This document shows positions 41,745-49,623 of a stretch of DNA of 49,673 bases, piece after piece. Numbering within the stretch: position 1 is the stretch's first letter; every line of letters begins with the position of its first letter. The stretch is from Roseburia sp. (GTDB taxonomy: Bacteria; Bacillota; Clostridia; Lachnospirales; Lachnospiraceae): positions 232,101-281,773 of the forward strand of contig JAGBEG010000012.1 of NCBI GenBank assembly GCA_017937095.1. Reading direction: 5' to 3'. Position numbers and translations under genes: made by a program. Under the pieces are notes generated by a model. It had not been told where the DNA came from and ran no database searches. It saw only the letters and a program-made list of their open reading frames with translations.

Positions 41745-41830
41745 TATTCGTTAATCGTGATCGCGTTCTCCTCCTTAGCCGTTACATACTGATATTATCA
41801 TACACAAAAGATAAGTCACCGTCAACAACT
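41745..41830 (-). pseudogene. relic of a mazG-like promoter and 5' end
   Basis: 86 bases align without gaps to 49289-49374, about 74 of 86 identical. The match covers a promoter (TTGACG, 17 bases, TATGAT at 41797-41825), a leader with ribosome binding site (AAGGAGG) and the first six codons of the MazG-like gene. Here the start codon reads ATC and the frame (ITINEY) leaves homology after Tyr and meets a TGA. So only promoter and start region survive. The promoter could now serve the LysR gene just downstream. Confidence 0.75.
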
Positions 41831-41883
41831 GTAAAACGCCAATAAAGGAAAGAAACAAAGTACTTTCCGCAGCAGGGAATTTT

Positions 41884-41912
41884 TTGAAATACCGCCAGTG
41901 ATGTGCTACAAT
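41884..41912 (+). promoter_or_regulatory. promoter of the CPBP protease gene
   Basis: TTGAAA, 17-base spacer and TACAAT, 43 bases before the ATG at 41956. Confidence 0.6.
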
Positions 41913-41955
41913 TGTTAAAGTGACACCCCATTATAGGAAATGAAAGGAATCCGCC

Positions 41956-42648
41956 ATGGAAAAAATCAAAACGTTTTTTAAAACAGATGCGCAGTACAAA
42001 GCGCAGTTAAATACCTACGACAAGACAGACGGCATCTTCGCCATTCTGTATTTCGCGCTTTTTATGGCGGTCTATTACATAATGGGACTGGTTATGACGA
42101 ATACCGGAATCTATCTAGGACTCCCCTGCAACCTGCTTCTCGCACTGCTCTCGATCGTCCACGTCCTGCTAAGGCATCAGAAACTTTCCTCTCTTGGGCT
42201 GACAGGCGGGAAAATCCGGCAGGCGGTTCTTTTCGGCGGCATCCTCGGGCTGATTTTCTTTGCGGCAGGCGGCATTCTGCCGGGAATTACATCGGGCGCC
42301 AGGCTTCGTGATGTGACAGCAATTCTTTACAATATCTTCCATTATTTTGTTATCATCGGGCTTGTGGAGGAAATCGCATTTCGCGGATTTATCCAGACAC
42401 GACTTTACGGATTGATCAAAAATGATATTGCTGCCGTTTTCGTTGGCGCAATCATGTTCGCACTGATGCACATTCCATTCCAGTTGGCAGCACACCAGAT
42501 GAATTTCGCAGGCTTCCTTGCCAACGCACCGTTTCTGATTTTCTGGCACATATTTTTTAACTTCCTGCACCGGAAATTCAACTCGATTTACGGGAATACG
42601 CTTTTTCACGGATTTATGGATCTGTGCTCGGGAATCTTCCTCGGCTAG
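41956..42648 (+). CDS. CPBP family intramembrane metalloprotease
   Basis: 230 residues with about six to seven helices. Motif 1 is E138-E139-x3-R143 in GLVEEIAFRGFIQTRLYG; motif 2 is F-x3-H in FALMHIPFQ (H172); motif 3 is H near the C-terminus in NTLFHGFMDLCSG. These are the CAAX-protease/bacteriocin-processing signatures. Members cut prenylated or signal-like peptides within the membrane and often confer bacteriocin self-immunity. A good ribosome binding site (GAAAGGAA) and own promoter make it an independent gene. Substrate unknown; nearby Bce-like peptide-resistance genes fit a role in peptide defence. Confidence 0.9.
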   Translation: MEKIKTFFKTDAQYKAQLNTYDKTDGIFAILYFALFMAVYYIMGLVMTNTGIYLGLPCNLLLALLSIVHVLLRHQKLSSLGLTGGKIRQAVLFGGILGLIFFAAGGILPGITSGARLRDVTAILYNIFHYFVIIGLVEEIAFRGFIQTRLYGLIKNDIAAVFVGAIMFALMHIPFQLAAHQMNFAGFLANAPFLIFWHIFFNFLHRKFNSIYGNTLFHGFMDLCSGIFLG

Positions 42649-42676
42649 CTCAAAGCCAAGCCCCTGCACATGATAA

Positions 42677-42744
42677 AATGAACGCAAAAGCAGCGTTCAT
42701 TCTCAAGTTTCTGCGAAACTTTGGATGCGCAAAAGGCATGCGCA
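42677..42744 (+). other. three consecutive hairpins between the CPBP and VOC genes
   Basis: 42677-42701 has stem AATGAACGC/GCGTTCATT; 42705-42721 has AAGTTTC/GAAACTT with a 3-base loop; 42726-42744 has TGCGC/GCGCA. The first may end the CPBP transcript, but no U-run follows any of them. Together they suggest a structured leader or small RNA. Confidence 0.35.
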
Positions 42745-42778
42745 GCAACCACCGATTCTAAAAAGAGGAGCATATACA

Positions 42779-43162
42779 ATGAAAATTGAGCATATCGCAA
42801 TGTATGTAACGGATTTGGAAAAGGCAAGAGATTTCTTTATAAAATACTTTGGGGCTAATTCCAATGAAGGCTACCACAATCCCAATACGGATTTCCGCTC
42901 TTATTTCCTGATCTTCGACGACGGCGCGCGGCTCGAACTCATGCATAAGCCGCAGCTTGCGGATGATGCCAAAGCACTTGCAAGAACCGGCTATATTCAT
43001 ATTGCGTTCAGCGTCGGGAGCAGGGAGCGGGTCGATGCCCTGACCGAAGAATTAAAGGCGGACGGCTATGAGGTTGTAAGCGGTCCAAGGACTACAGGTG
43101 ACGGCTATTATGAGAGCTGTATTCTCGGGATTGAAGGAAATCAGATTGAGATCACTGTTTAA
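42779..43162 (+). CDS. VOC family protein (glyoxalase/bleomycin-resistance fold)
   Basis: 127 residues from the ATG at 42779 (AAGAGGAG upstream). Two beta-alpha-beta-beta-beta modules with metal ligand positions H5 in IEHIAMYVTDLEKARDF, E in RLELMHKP, H in YIHIAFSV and E in NQIEITV, the classical glyoxalase I-like set. The length and pattern fit a small lactoylglutathione lyase-like metalloenzyme; members also bind antibiotics or modify small molecules. The substrate is not evident. It is followed 57 bases later by the response regulator gene. Confidence 0.88.
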   Translation: MKIEHIAMYVTDLEKARDFFIKYFGANSNEGYHNPNTDFRSYFLIFDDGARLELMHKPQLADDAKALARTGYIHIAFSVGSRERVDALTEELKADGYEVVSGPRTTGDGYYESCILGIEGNQIEITV

Positions 43163-43219
43163 GAACAAAGAAAGATATATAATGAAAGCAATCAAAAACC
43201 GCTAAAAGGAGACCCGCCC

Positions 43220-43888
43220 ATGACTCCCAAAATTCTCATCGTCGAGGACGATCATACCATACGGACAGAATTAGAAACCCTGTTGACCGGAAACGGCTAT
43301 GACGTATTTTCCGTTACCAATTTTTCAAAAACAATCCAGCAAGTGAAGACCGAAAAGCCGCAGCTCATACTTTTAGACATAAAACTGCCGCAGGAAAGCG
43401 GTTTTTCTCTCTGCTCCGGCATCCGCAGTTTTTCTGATGTTCCGATTATCTTCGTGACAAGCTGCAGCACGGATATGAACGAGTTAAGCAGCATCATGTT
43501 AGGCGGGGATGCGTTTATTACAAAGCCCTACAATACTGCGATCCTCTTAGCGAAAATTGCATCCCTGCTCAAAAGGGCTTACCCCGGGGCCAATCAGGAG
43601 GTTCTGACCTATCAGGGCGTTACGCTTCATTTAGACAGCGGTCAAATCCAATACAACGGACATATCGCAGACCTTACAAAAAATGAATATAAAATCCTCT
43701 TTTATCTCTTCAAACACGCCGGAAGCATCTGCACCAGAGCCGACCTTATCGAATATCTCTGGGATAACCAGCTTTATGTAGATGATAACGCATTAAGCGT
43801 CAATGTAAACCGCATCCGCGAGAAACTATCCTCGATCGGATTAACGGATTTCATCAAAACAAGGCATCGGCAGGGGTACACACTATGA
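43220..43888 (+). CDS. OmpR-family response regulator, BceR-like
   Basis: 222 residues with AAAGGAG upstream. Receiver domain: IVEDDHT, phosphorylation site D53 in LLDIKLPQES, T in FVTSCST and K in FITKPYN. C-terminal winged helix: IADLTKNEYKILFYLFKHAG, LIEYLWDNQLYVDDNALSVNVNRIREKL, ending RHRQGYTL. It overlaps its kinase gene by 4 bases (ATGA). Together with the kinase, ATPase and permease downstream it forms a full Bce-type peptide-sensing and detoxification module. It probably binds the site at 44914-44929. Confidence 0.93.
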   Translation: MTPKILIVEDDHTIRTELETLLTGNGYDVFSVTNFSKTIQQVKTEKPQLILLDIKLPQESGFSLCSGIRSFSDVPIIFVTSCSTDMNELSSIMLGGDAFITKPYNTAILLAKIASLLKRAYPGANQEVLTYQGVTLHLDSGQIQYNGHIADLTKNEYKILFYLFKHAGSICTRADLIEYLWDNQLYVDDNALSVNVNRIREKLSSIGLTDFIKTRHRQGYTL

Positions 43889-44901
43889 GTAAAAAATTAT
43901 ATTTAAAACAACAGCTTCCGGTTCTCATACTGCATTTTGTCTGCATGGCGCTGCTTGGCTTATTTCTGCTTGCAAACGGAAACAGTATCGATACCCTTCT
44001 TTTCATTCTGTTCATCTGGTGTCTGGTTCTGACGGCGTATCTCCTTCTGGCGTACACTGCCCGGAATGCACAGCTTAAAAAGCTATTGGATATGACCGGA
44101 CAGTTACAGGAGCGCTATCTGATTTCCGAGCTTATGGACAAGCCGGTGCGAGCTGACGATTACGTGTATTACCGGATCTTAAAAATGGCGAACAAATCCA
44201 TGCTGGAAAAAGTCGGCGCCGTAGAACGCGAGCGCATGGAATACAAAGAATATATAGAACAGTGGGTACACGAGATAAAAACCCCGATTACCGCTATAAA
44301 ACTGCTGTGTGAGAACCATCGTTCTGCCCTTACAAAAAGTATTCTGACGGAGCTTGAAAAAACAAACCGTTTTACAGAACAGGCACTCTATTATGCGCGG
44401 AGCGAGCAGGCGCAAAAGGACTATTGTGTGCGGGAAATCCGGCTATTCGACGTGGTGCATCAGGCGATTGCCGAGAACAAATATCTGCTGCTGCAGTACG
44501 ATGTCGCCATTGATCTAAAAGAGACTGAAGACAGCGTCTTTTCCGATGAAAAATGGCTGTGTTTTATCTTAAATCAGTTCATTGTCAACGCGGTCAAGTA
44601 CCGCTCTGCGCATCCGGTATTATCTTTCTATTCCGAGCAGCGCGGTAACGAAGTGCTTCTGTGCGTAAAAGACAATGGCATCGGCATCGACGAGAGTGAT
44701 CTGCCCCGCATTTTCGAAAAGGGATTTACCGGAAAAAACGGACGAACCGCTTCGCAGAATGCGACCGGCATCGGGCTGTATCTGTGTAAACGCCTGTGCG
44801 ATAAGCTGGGAATCGGCATTGCCGCCAGCTCCTCTGTGGCAGGAACAACCTTACAGCTTTCTTTTCATATCAACGATTTCATCCATGAAGTGCAGGGCTG
44901 A
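43885..44901 (+). CDS. sensor histidine kinase, BceS-like
   Basis: 338 residues. Two N-terminal helices (about 12-31 and 37-57) with a tiny external loop mark the intramembrane-sensing type. Phospho-acceptor H129 is in QWVHEIKTPITAIKLL. The ATPase domain shows LNQFIVNAVKYRSAHP (N box), CVKDNGIGIDESDLPRIFEKGFTG and NATGIGLYLCKRLC. H129 is at the same residue number as in the other BceS-like kinase in this window, which confirms they are paralogues. It probably gets its signal from the BceAB-like transporter downstream. Confidence 0.93.
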   Translation: MSKKLYLKQQLPVLILHFVCMALLGLFLLANGNSIDTLLFILFIWCLVLTAYLLLAYTARNAQLKKLLDMTGQLQERYLISELMDKPVRADDYVYYRILKMANKSMLEKVGAVERERMEYKEYIEQWVHEIKTPITAIKLLCENHRSALTKSILTELEKTNRFTEQALYYARSEQAQKDYCVREIRLFDVVHQAIAENKYLLLQYDVAIDLKETEDSVFSDEKWLCFILNQFIVNAVKYRSAHPVLSFYSEQRGNEVLLCVKDNGIGIDESDLPRIFEKGFTGKNGRTASQNATGIGLYLCKRLCDKLGIGIAASSSVAGTTLQLSFHINDFIHEVQG

Positions 44902-44913
44902 CGCCTTGCACTT

Positions 44914-44929
44914 CTTACATTTTTGTTAG
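44914..44929. promoter_or_regulatory. candidate BceR-type operator upstream of the BceAB-like genes
   Basis: CTTACA-TTTT-TGTTAG, same pattern as 16382-16397. A further TTTGTAAG at 44934-44940 makes an outer inverted repeat TTCTTACA/TGTAAGAA (44912-44942). A TACAAT -10 box at 44973-44978 with a poor -35 lies downstream, as expected for an activated promoter. Confidence 0.5.
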
Positions 44930-45043
44930 AACTTTGTAAGAAAATATCATACAAAAGAATCTGCGTTTCCTCTACAATAAAAGCAAATGAAAAATACGCG
45001 CGTAAATTTATCACACTGTCTGCGGCAGGAATGGAGCTTACTC

Positions 45044-45811
45044 ATGAAAGAAATTTTACGGCTGGAACATATCCAGAAATTTTACGGAAATCAGGGAAAT
45101 CTTACAAAAGCGATCCATGACATCAGCTTTTCGGTGAACACCGGGGAGTTCTTGGGCATCATGGGCGCCTCCGGTTCCGGGAAAACAACGCTTCTCAACT
45201 GTATTTCCACGATTGATACGGCAAGCGCCGGACACATCTATCTGGACGGGACCGACATAACCGAAATGAAAGAAAAGGAACTGGCACACTTCCGCAGGGA
45301 AAACCTCGGCTTCGTTTTTCAGGACTTCAATCTTCTGGATACGCTGACGATTTCAGAAAACATCGCTCTGGCGCTGACCATCAATCATACCGCCGCAGCG
45401 CAGATTCCGGGGCGTGTAGAAGAAATTTCCGAAATCCTGAACATCCGCGATATTTTAGAGAAATACCCTTATCAGGTGTCCGGCGGGCAAAAGCAGAGAT
45501 GCGCCTGCGCGCGGGCAATCATCAACAATCCGAAGCTGCTTTTAGCGGACGAACCGACCGGAGCGTTAGACAGTCATTCCGCCCAACTGCTTCTTGGTAC
45601 GATGCAGCGCATCAACGGGCTGCTTGGTACGACCATCCTGATGGTGACGCACGACGCATTTTCCGCCAGCTATGCGAACCGGATTCTTTTCTTGCAGGAC
45701 GGAGAGATATTCACAGAACTTCGAAAAGGAAACGCTTCCCGCAAAGAGTTCTTTGATAAAATATTAAACGTCCTTACGCTGATGGGAGGAGGGCAGTCAG
45801 ATGTATGTTAA
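45044..45811 (+). CDS. ABC transporter ATP-binding protein, BceA-like
   Basis: 255 residues from the ATG at 45044 (GGAG 8 bases upstream); an in-frame ATG at 44987 adds 19 residues without a good site. Walker A IMGASGSGKTT, Q-loop GFVFQDFNLLDTLTISEN, signature VSGGQKQRCACARA, Walker [14 protein letters not shown] and switch MVTHDAFSAS. It pairs with the large permease, whose gene overlaps its end by 11 bases. Function: sensing and removal of peptide antibiotics, by family knowledge. Confidence 0.92.
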   Translation: MKEILRLEHIQKFYGNQGNLTKAIHDISFSVNTGEFLGIMGASGSGKTTLLNCISTIDTASAGHIYLDGTDITEMKEKELAHFRRENLGFVFQDFNLLDTLTISENIALALTINHTAAAQIPGRVEEISEILNIRDILEKYPYQVSGGQKQRCACARAIINNPKLLLADEPTGALDSHSAQLLLGTMQRINGLLGTTILMVTHDAFSASYANRILFLQDGEIFTELRKGNASRKEFFDKILNVLTLMGGGQSDVC

Positions 45812-48026
45812 ACTCATTTTACGCAACGCCAGACGCTCTGTCAAAGACTACTTGATCTATATTGTCACAATGACCCTCTGCATTATGCTTTTTTATGCCT
45901 TTTTATCCATATCCAGCAGATACTATCAGCCCGATATCGGCGCAGAATATGATATGACTATGTTAAGCGATGGAATGCTGGCGGCGATATGTGCAGTGAC
46001 GCTTCTTCTTCTCTTTCTGATCAAATATGTCAATCGCTATATGCTGATCCGCAGGCAGAAGGAATTTGCCGTTTCCGCAGTGATCGGAATGGAACCCAAG
46101 ACCATTGGCTGGCTGTTTTTTGCCGAAACCCTTGTCATGGGAGCTGTTTCACTTATACTGGGCATCGCGCTGGGCGCGTTGTCTTCACAATTTATTTCAG
46201 CTATGCTCTTAACGTCCTACGGTCAGCCCTATCAGCTTTCCTGGATGCTGTTTCCTGACACGGTACTGCTTACCGTCTGCTTTTTTTCGATAAGCCTTCT
46301 GGTCGTGGGGCTTTTCAATGTCCGCACCATAAGGAAAATCAAGATTGTAGATATGCTTTATGCAGACCGCCAAAATGAATCGCCCGCCGGGAAGAGCCGA
46401 CATATGTATGTAGTTTGCATATTATACGGAATACTGGTCCTGTTTCGGACTTTCTCCGGCATATCCCAACTATACTGGTACTATGACGCCCGCTTGCCGC
46501 TCCCAGCGCGCATTATGTACTGGGGAAATATCGCCGCGCCCGCCCTGTTTCTTTTATCCGGTATTGTGTGGCTGTTTTGTCGTAAAAAATGGAGCTTTGA
46601 ACACTATCTTTCGGCTGCCGCGGTGCTTGCGCTCATCAATACTGCCTTTGCCGCATGTGTTCCCACCATACAGGAAATGTACTATCTTGCCGCGAATGAT
46701 GGCACGCTGCGGCTCTATTTGATGTATCTGCTGTTCGATATCATCTTTTTCGTATGCTGTATGATCTATCTCGCAAGCAATCTGCTTCGCGTGTGGAAGG
46801 AGCGGCATATGGAATATAAATATAAGAGCTGCAATTTGTTCTTTTTCGGACAGATTATTTCCAAACTGAACACGACCACGAAAACCATGACGTTGATTTG
46901 CCTTACTCTGGTTCTCTCTGCGGTACTGTTCGTTGCTGCTCCGGCGCTTACCGGCTGGGCACTTGGGTATCTCGACGCCAGAGCACTGTATGACGTACAA
47001 ATCAGCACCACCTACAACAACGTATATGACGAGGCGAACCTGCCCCGGGATAACTACGAACTTGTAACGGACTTCTTAAACGAAAATAAAATTGCCGTAG
47101 CTTATGACTGCACCTACAATCTGTATCTGCCCCGCCATGACGATTTTCATAACCGCATAAAGCTTGATTTCCCCATTGCCGCCATATCGCTTTCCGATTA
47201 TAACGCCATCCGGGAAATGCTTGGCTATGCGCCGGTCAACCTGGACGAGGGCGAATATACGACGCATTGGCGTAAAGTTGCCGCCCAGGAGGATATCCGC
47301 TCATTTCTAAACAGCCACGGCACGGTTTCCACCGACGCGGGAAGCTTTGCTCTCGCACAGAACGCCGCCTATACCGAGCCCATCGGCGAAATGGTATATA
47401 ACCGTTATACAGATGTCCTGTATTTATTCCCGGACGCCGCCTGTGAGCACTTTCTCCCCGTGATGCGAAACCGCTTTATCATGACGGAAGAAACGATTTC
47501 TTACGACGATGCGAAAACACTGGAACAAATTTTTCTGGAGAAATATCCCGAAGAACCGGATGAAATGACAGGTGTCCAATATTATTTCAGAATGAGTACC
47601 CTGCAGATCAACAGCGCAAAAGCCGATAACTTTATCCTGCAGACAGGCATGACCTACGCCGCAATCGTTCTGATGGTGATTTGTCTTACCATTCTCTCCT
47701 TGCAGCAGCTTTCGGAAGCGCCGCAATATAAATACCGCTTTGGTGTGCTCGACAAACTCGGTGCAGACCAAAAGGAAATACAGTCCCTTATTTTAAAGCA
47801 ATTAGCCGTATGGTTCGGACTGCCCATCACGGCAGCCATATTCGTCTCGGCGATTATCGCTTTCTGCTTTCTGAAAGCAATCCACGCGCAGATTACCGCC
47901 TATATTGGCTGGAATACCTTAGCCCTGCAGATTGGAACGATTTTCTGCATCCTTTTTCTTCTGCTTGCCTGTTACTTCATCAGTACCTGGATGATGTTTC
48001 TCCATTCCATAGCAAAGCAGACTTAA
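45801..48026 (+). CDS. ABC transporter permease, BceB-like
   Basis: A 741-residue permease of the BceB type with ten helices. Four N-terminal helices contain the coupling loop YMLIRRQKEFAVSAVIGMEPKTI; further helices around residues 200-300; a large extracellular domain of about 220 residues between helices 7 and 8 (about 385-610); and C-terminal helices with FGVLDKLGADQKEIQSLI. It overlaps the ATPase gene and GGAGGAGGG precedes the start. Together with the kinase and regulator upstream it is a complete resistance module. A tandem-repeat array begins 18 bases after its stop codon. Confidence 0.9.
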   Translation: MYVKLILRNARRSVKDYLIYIVTMTLCIMLFYAFLSISSRYYQPDIGAEYDMTMLSDGMLAAICAVTLLLLFLIKYVNRYMLIRRQKEFAVSAVIGMEPKTIGWLFFAETLVMGAVSLILGIALGALSSQFISAMLLTSYGQPYQLSWMLFPDTVLLTVCFFSISLLVVGLFNVRTIRKIKIVDMLYADRQNESPAGKSRHMYVVCILYGILVLFRTFSGISQLYWYYDARLPLPARIMYWGNIAAPALFLLSGIVWLFCRKKWSFEHYLSAAAVLALINTAFAACVPTIQEMYYLAANDGTLRLYLMYLLFDIIFFVCCMIYLASNLLRVWKERHMEYKYKSCNLFFFGQIISKLNTTTKTMTLICLTLVLSAVLFVAAPALTGWALGYLDARALYDVQISTTYNNVYDEANLPRDNYELVTDFLNENKIAVAYDCTYNLYLPRHDDFHNRIKLDFPIAAISLSDYNAIREMLGYAPVNLDEGEYTTHWRKVAAQEDIRSFLNSHGTVSTDAGSFALAQNAAYTEPIGEMVYNRYTDVLYLFPDAACEHFLPVMRNRFIMTEETISYDDAKTLEQIFLEKYPEEPDEMTGVQYYFRMSTLQINSAKADNFILQTGMTYAAIVLMVICLTILSLQQLSEAPQYKYRFGVLDKLGADQKEIQSLILKQLAVWFGLPITAAIFVSAIIAFCFLKAIHAQITAYIGWNTLALQIGTIFCILFLLLACYFISTWMMFLHSIAKQT

Positions 48027-48043
48027 GCCTTACAATCCGGATA

Positions 48044-48223
48044 TTCCTGCGGGAACTTACTGTGCTCCTGTGGGAGCGTACCGTACGTGCTCCTGCGGGA
48101 ACTTACCATACCTTACTCCTACGGGAACATTACTGTGCTCCTGTGGGAGCATACCATATTCCTGCGGGGACATTACTGTGCTCCTGTGGGAGCATACCAT
48201 ACTCCTACGGGAACATTACTGTG
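48044..48223. repeat. tandem array of eight mini-hairpin units (21-26 bp)
   Basis: Eight consecutive units start at 48044, 48065, 48090, 48116, 48138, 48159, 48181 and 48202. Each begins with a core such as TTCCTGCGGGAA, CTCCTGTGGGAG or CTCCTACGGGAA, a 3-4 bp stem closed by TGCG, TGTG or TACG, followed by a linker ending CATTACTGTG or CATACCATA. Two unit types alternate. Several loops are of the stable C(UNCG)G kind, and the outer base pair changes in step (T-A or C-G) in some units. The array fills the gap between the BceB-like and lipoprotein stop codons. Not CRISPR: no constant repeat with unique spacers. Confidence 0.85.
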
Positions 48224-48226
48224 CGT

Positions 48227-48613
48227 CTAGTCGCCGCTCATCCCATACAACCAACAGGCTTTCGCTTTTATATAGGTGGGATCGCCTTCATAGACTCCGC
48301 TATACGCTACCGTATACTGCATATCAACATAAGTTCCCTCCGCGCTGTCATTGTTCATGTCTGTGACCTTTATCAATACCTCATCGCCATATTCCAAAAG
48401 CGGCTCATCCTCCATCAACGTCAGGATGAAATAATCCTCTCCGACCTCTGTGACCGTTCCGCTGCAGGTCGGATATTGGGACGAATAATATTCAACCGTA
48501 TCCCCTATGACATTTCCGCATCCCGTAAGTAGGAACAGTCCGCATATAAGCCCCACAGTGGAACATATTTTACTGAGACCTCTAATTTTCTTTTCCCCAA
48601 AAACGATGCGCAT
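48227..48613 (-). CDS. predicted lipoprotein of unknown function
   Basis: 128 residues from the ATG at 48613; an in-frame start at 48634 is possible, but the preferred ATG has AGGAGGAAAG-like sequence upstream. The signal peptide has a basic start (EKKIRGLSK), a hydrophobic stretch and lipobox LLTGC with the cysteine at residue 32. The mature part looks like a small beta-rich domain (TCSGTVTEVGEDYFILTLME, EVLIKVTDMNND, MQYTVAYSGVYEGDPTYIKA), resembling short OB-like lipoproteins such as the DUF3221 group; that match is uncertain. It is flanked on both sides by tandem-repeat arrays. Confidence 0.7.
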   Translation of the reverse strand: MRIVFGEKKIRGLSKICSTVGLICGLFLLTGCGNVIGDTVEYYSSQYPTCSGTVTEVGEDYFILTLMEDEPLLEYGDEVLIKVTDMNNDSAEGTYVDMQYTVAYSGVYEGDPTYIKAKACWLYGMSGD

Positions 48614-48651
48614 ATTTCTTTCCTCCTGTCCCATTACCTGACACTACAAAA

Positions 48652-48957
48652 CCTTCTTGTACTGCGTAACTGTCTTGCGCTGCGTAACTGTCTTGCGCTG
48701 CGCAATTGCTTTACTCTACATAACTGTCTTACGCTGCCAAGCTGCTTTACTCTACGATTCTGTCTTACACTACCAAGCTGTCTTGCGCTGCGTAAATGCT
48801 TTACTCTACGTAACTGTCTTACGCTGCCAAGCCGCTTTACTCTACAATTCTGTCTTACACTACGTAACTGCTTCACTTTACGATTCTGTCTTGCGCTGCG
48901 CAATTGCTTTACTCTACATAACTGTCTTACGCTGTGTAACTTCCTTATGCTGCGAAA
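48652..48957. repeat. tandem array of 17 x 18-bp units
   Basis: Seventeen consecutive units in exact 18-base register with no insertions. Type A reads CTGTCTTGCGCTGCGTAA or close variants; type B reads TTGCTTTACTCTACATAA. Types partly alternate and blocks recur (units 3-5 match units 14-16), which suggests block duplication. The array fills the spacer between the MazG-like stop codon and the lipoprotein start. One minus-strand frame stays open as basic hexapeptides (LRSARQ, CRVKQL), but no ribosome binding site or start supports translation. Confidence 0.9.
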
Positions 48958-48969
48958 ACTGGCGGTTGC

Positions 48970-49305
48970 TTACAGACTATCTTCCGAACGGTTTACTGAA
49001 CGCTCCGCATCAAAACCTTCAGGATATCTCTTTCTCAGCTTTTCGATATTTGCCTCGAAAATATCCTCCAGCGTTAAATCCAGTGCGGTCGCCGTCTCTG
49101 CCAGATACCATGCGATATCTCCCAGTTCCTTTGCAAGATGTTCTCTATTCAGCTCATGCCCCTGCGCAAGCCACTTCTTTACAATGTCGATCGCTTCGCC
49201 CGATTCACCGCACAAGCCCATCACTCCGTTGATGAGGACATCCTTTTTATCCAGTTCGGGATTCAGTGTCGTCATTGCAAGCTTTTGATATTCGTTGATT
49301 GTCAT
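48970..49305 (-). CDS. MazG-like nucleotide pyrophosphohydrolase
   Basis: A 111-residue single-domain MazG-type enzyme. The metal-binding pattern is E34-x2-E37 in GLCGESGEAIDIVKKWL and E60-x2-D63 in AKELGDIAWYLAETA, matching the all-alpha NTP pyrophosphatase fold. It hydrolyses non-canonical or excess nucleoside triphosphates to monophosphate and pyrophosphate. AAGGAG precedes the ATG. Its promoter and first codons have a decayed copy 7.5 kb upstream at 41745-41830. The C-terminal tail (RYPEGFDAERSVNRSEDSL) is normal for the group. Confidence 0.92.
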   Translation of the reverse strand: MTINEYQKLAMTTLNPELDKKDVLINGVMGLCGESGEAIDIVKKWLAQGHELNREHLAKELGDIAWYLAETATALDLTLEDIFEANIEKLRKRYPEGFDAERSVNRSEDSL

Positions 49306-49374
49306 TGTGTTCTCCTTATTATCCGTTACATACTGATATTATCGTACACAAAAGATAGAACACCGTCAACAACT
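49289..49374 (-). promoter_or_regulatory. mazG-like gene promoter and start region, also present as a relic at 41745-41830
   Basis: Promoter TTGACG, 17-base spacer and TACGAT (49341-49369), leader, AAGGAG and the first codons. 86 bases align without gaps to 41745-41830. The most conserved part is the roughly 52-base promoter and leader. Confidence 0.7.
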
Positions 49375-49452
49375 TAATTCCCTCACTCTTTAACCTATAC
49401 CGCTTGTCAATATTCTATAATTAAGTAATATATACTGCATTTCTCTATAAAT

Positions 49453-49490
49453 GAAAAACGCCGATTTACGAATAAGTTCGCAATCGACGC
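49453..49490 (-). terminator. terminator of the tRNA genes
   Basis: On the minus strand GCGTCGATTGCGAA pairs imperfectly with TTCGTAAATCGGCG around CTTA, followed by TTTTTC. It lies about 35 bases after the tRNA-Lys gene. Confidence 0.7.
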
Positions 49491-49526
49491 CTTTCCATTT
49501 TCTACAATACTTGTAGCTTTCATAAA

Positions 49527-49599
49527 TGAGGCATGGGGGATTCGAACCCCCGACAACTTGATTAAAAGTCAAGTGCTCTACCAACTGAGCTAATACCCC
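49527..49599 (-). tRNA. tRNA-Lys (anticodon UUU)
   Basis: Seventy-three bases with all arms: acceptor GGGGTAT/ATGCCTC, D arm with AGCTCAGTTGGTAGAGC, anticodon arm CTTGA-CTTTTAA-TCAAG giving anticodon TTT, and T arm GGGGG-TTCGAAT-CCCCC. Discriminator base A; CCA is not encoded. Followed by the terminator at 49453-49490. Confidence 0.95.
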
Positions 49600-49623
49600 A
49601 TGCTATTTTTAGGTAAAAGACAA

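Noticed and set aside
47810-48532. Long plus-strand open frame across the hairpin array and lipoprotein gene
   Set aside because: It overlaps the end of the BceB-like gene out of frame and runs antisense to the lipoprotein gene; its amino-acid sequence is repeat-derived.
48634-48903. Open frame of 89 codons made of basic hexapeptide repeats (LRSARQ-like) on the minus strand
   Set aside because: It is produced by the 18-bp tandem array, starts at a TTG without ribosome binding site, and a frame on the other strand is open as well; no sign of selection on protein.
48044-48957. Possible CRISPR array
   Set aside because: Units are contiguous with no unique spacers, repeats vary among themselves, and no cas genes are present.
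49390-49584. Open frame over the tRNA-Lys gene
   Set aside because: It runs through the tRNA and its terminator; the tRNA is certain, so the frame is chance.
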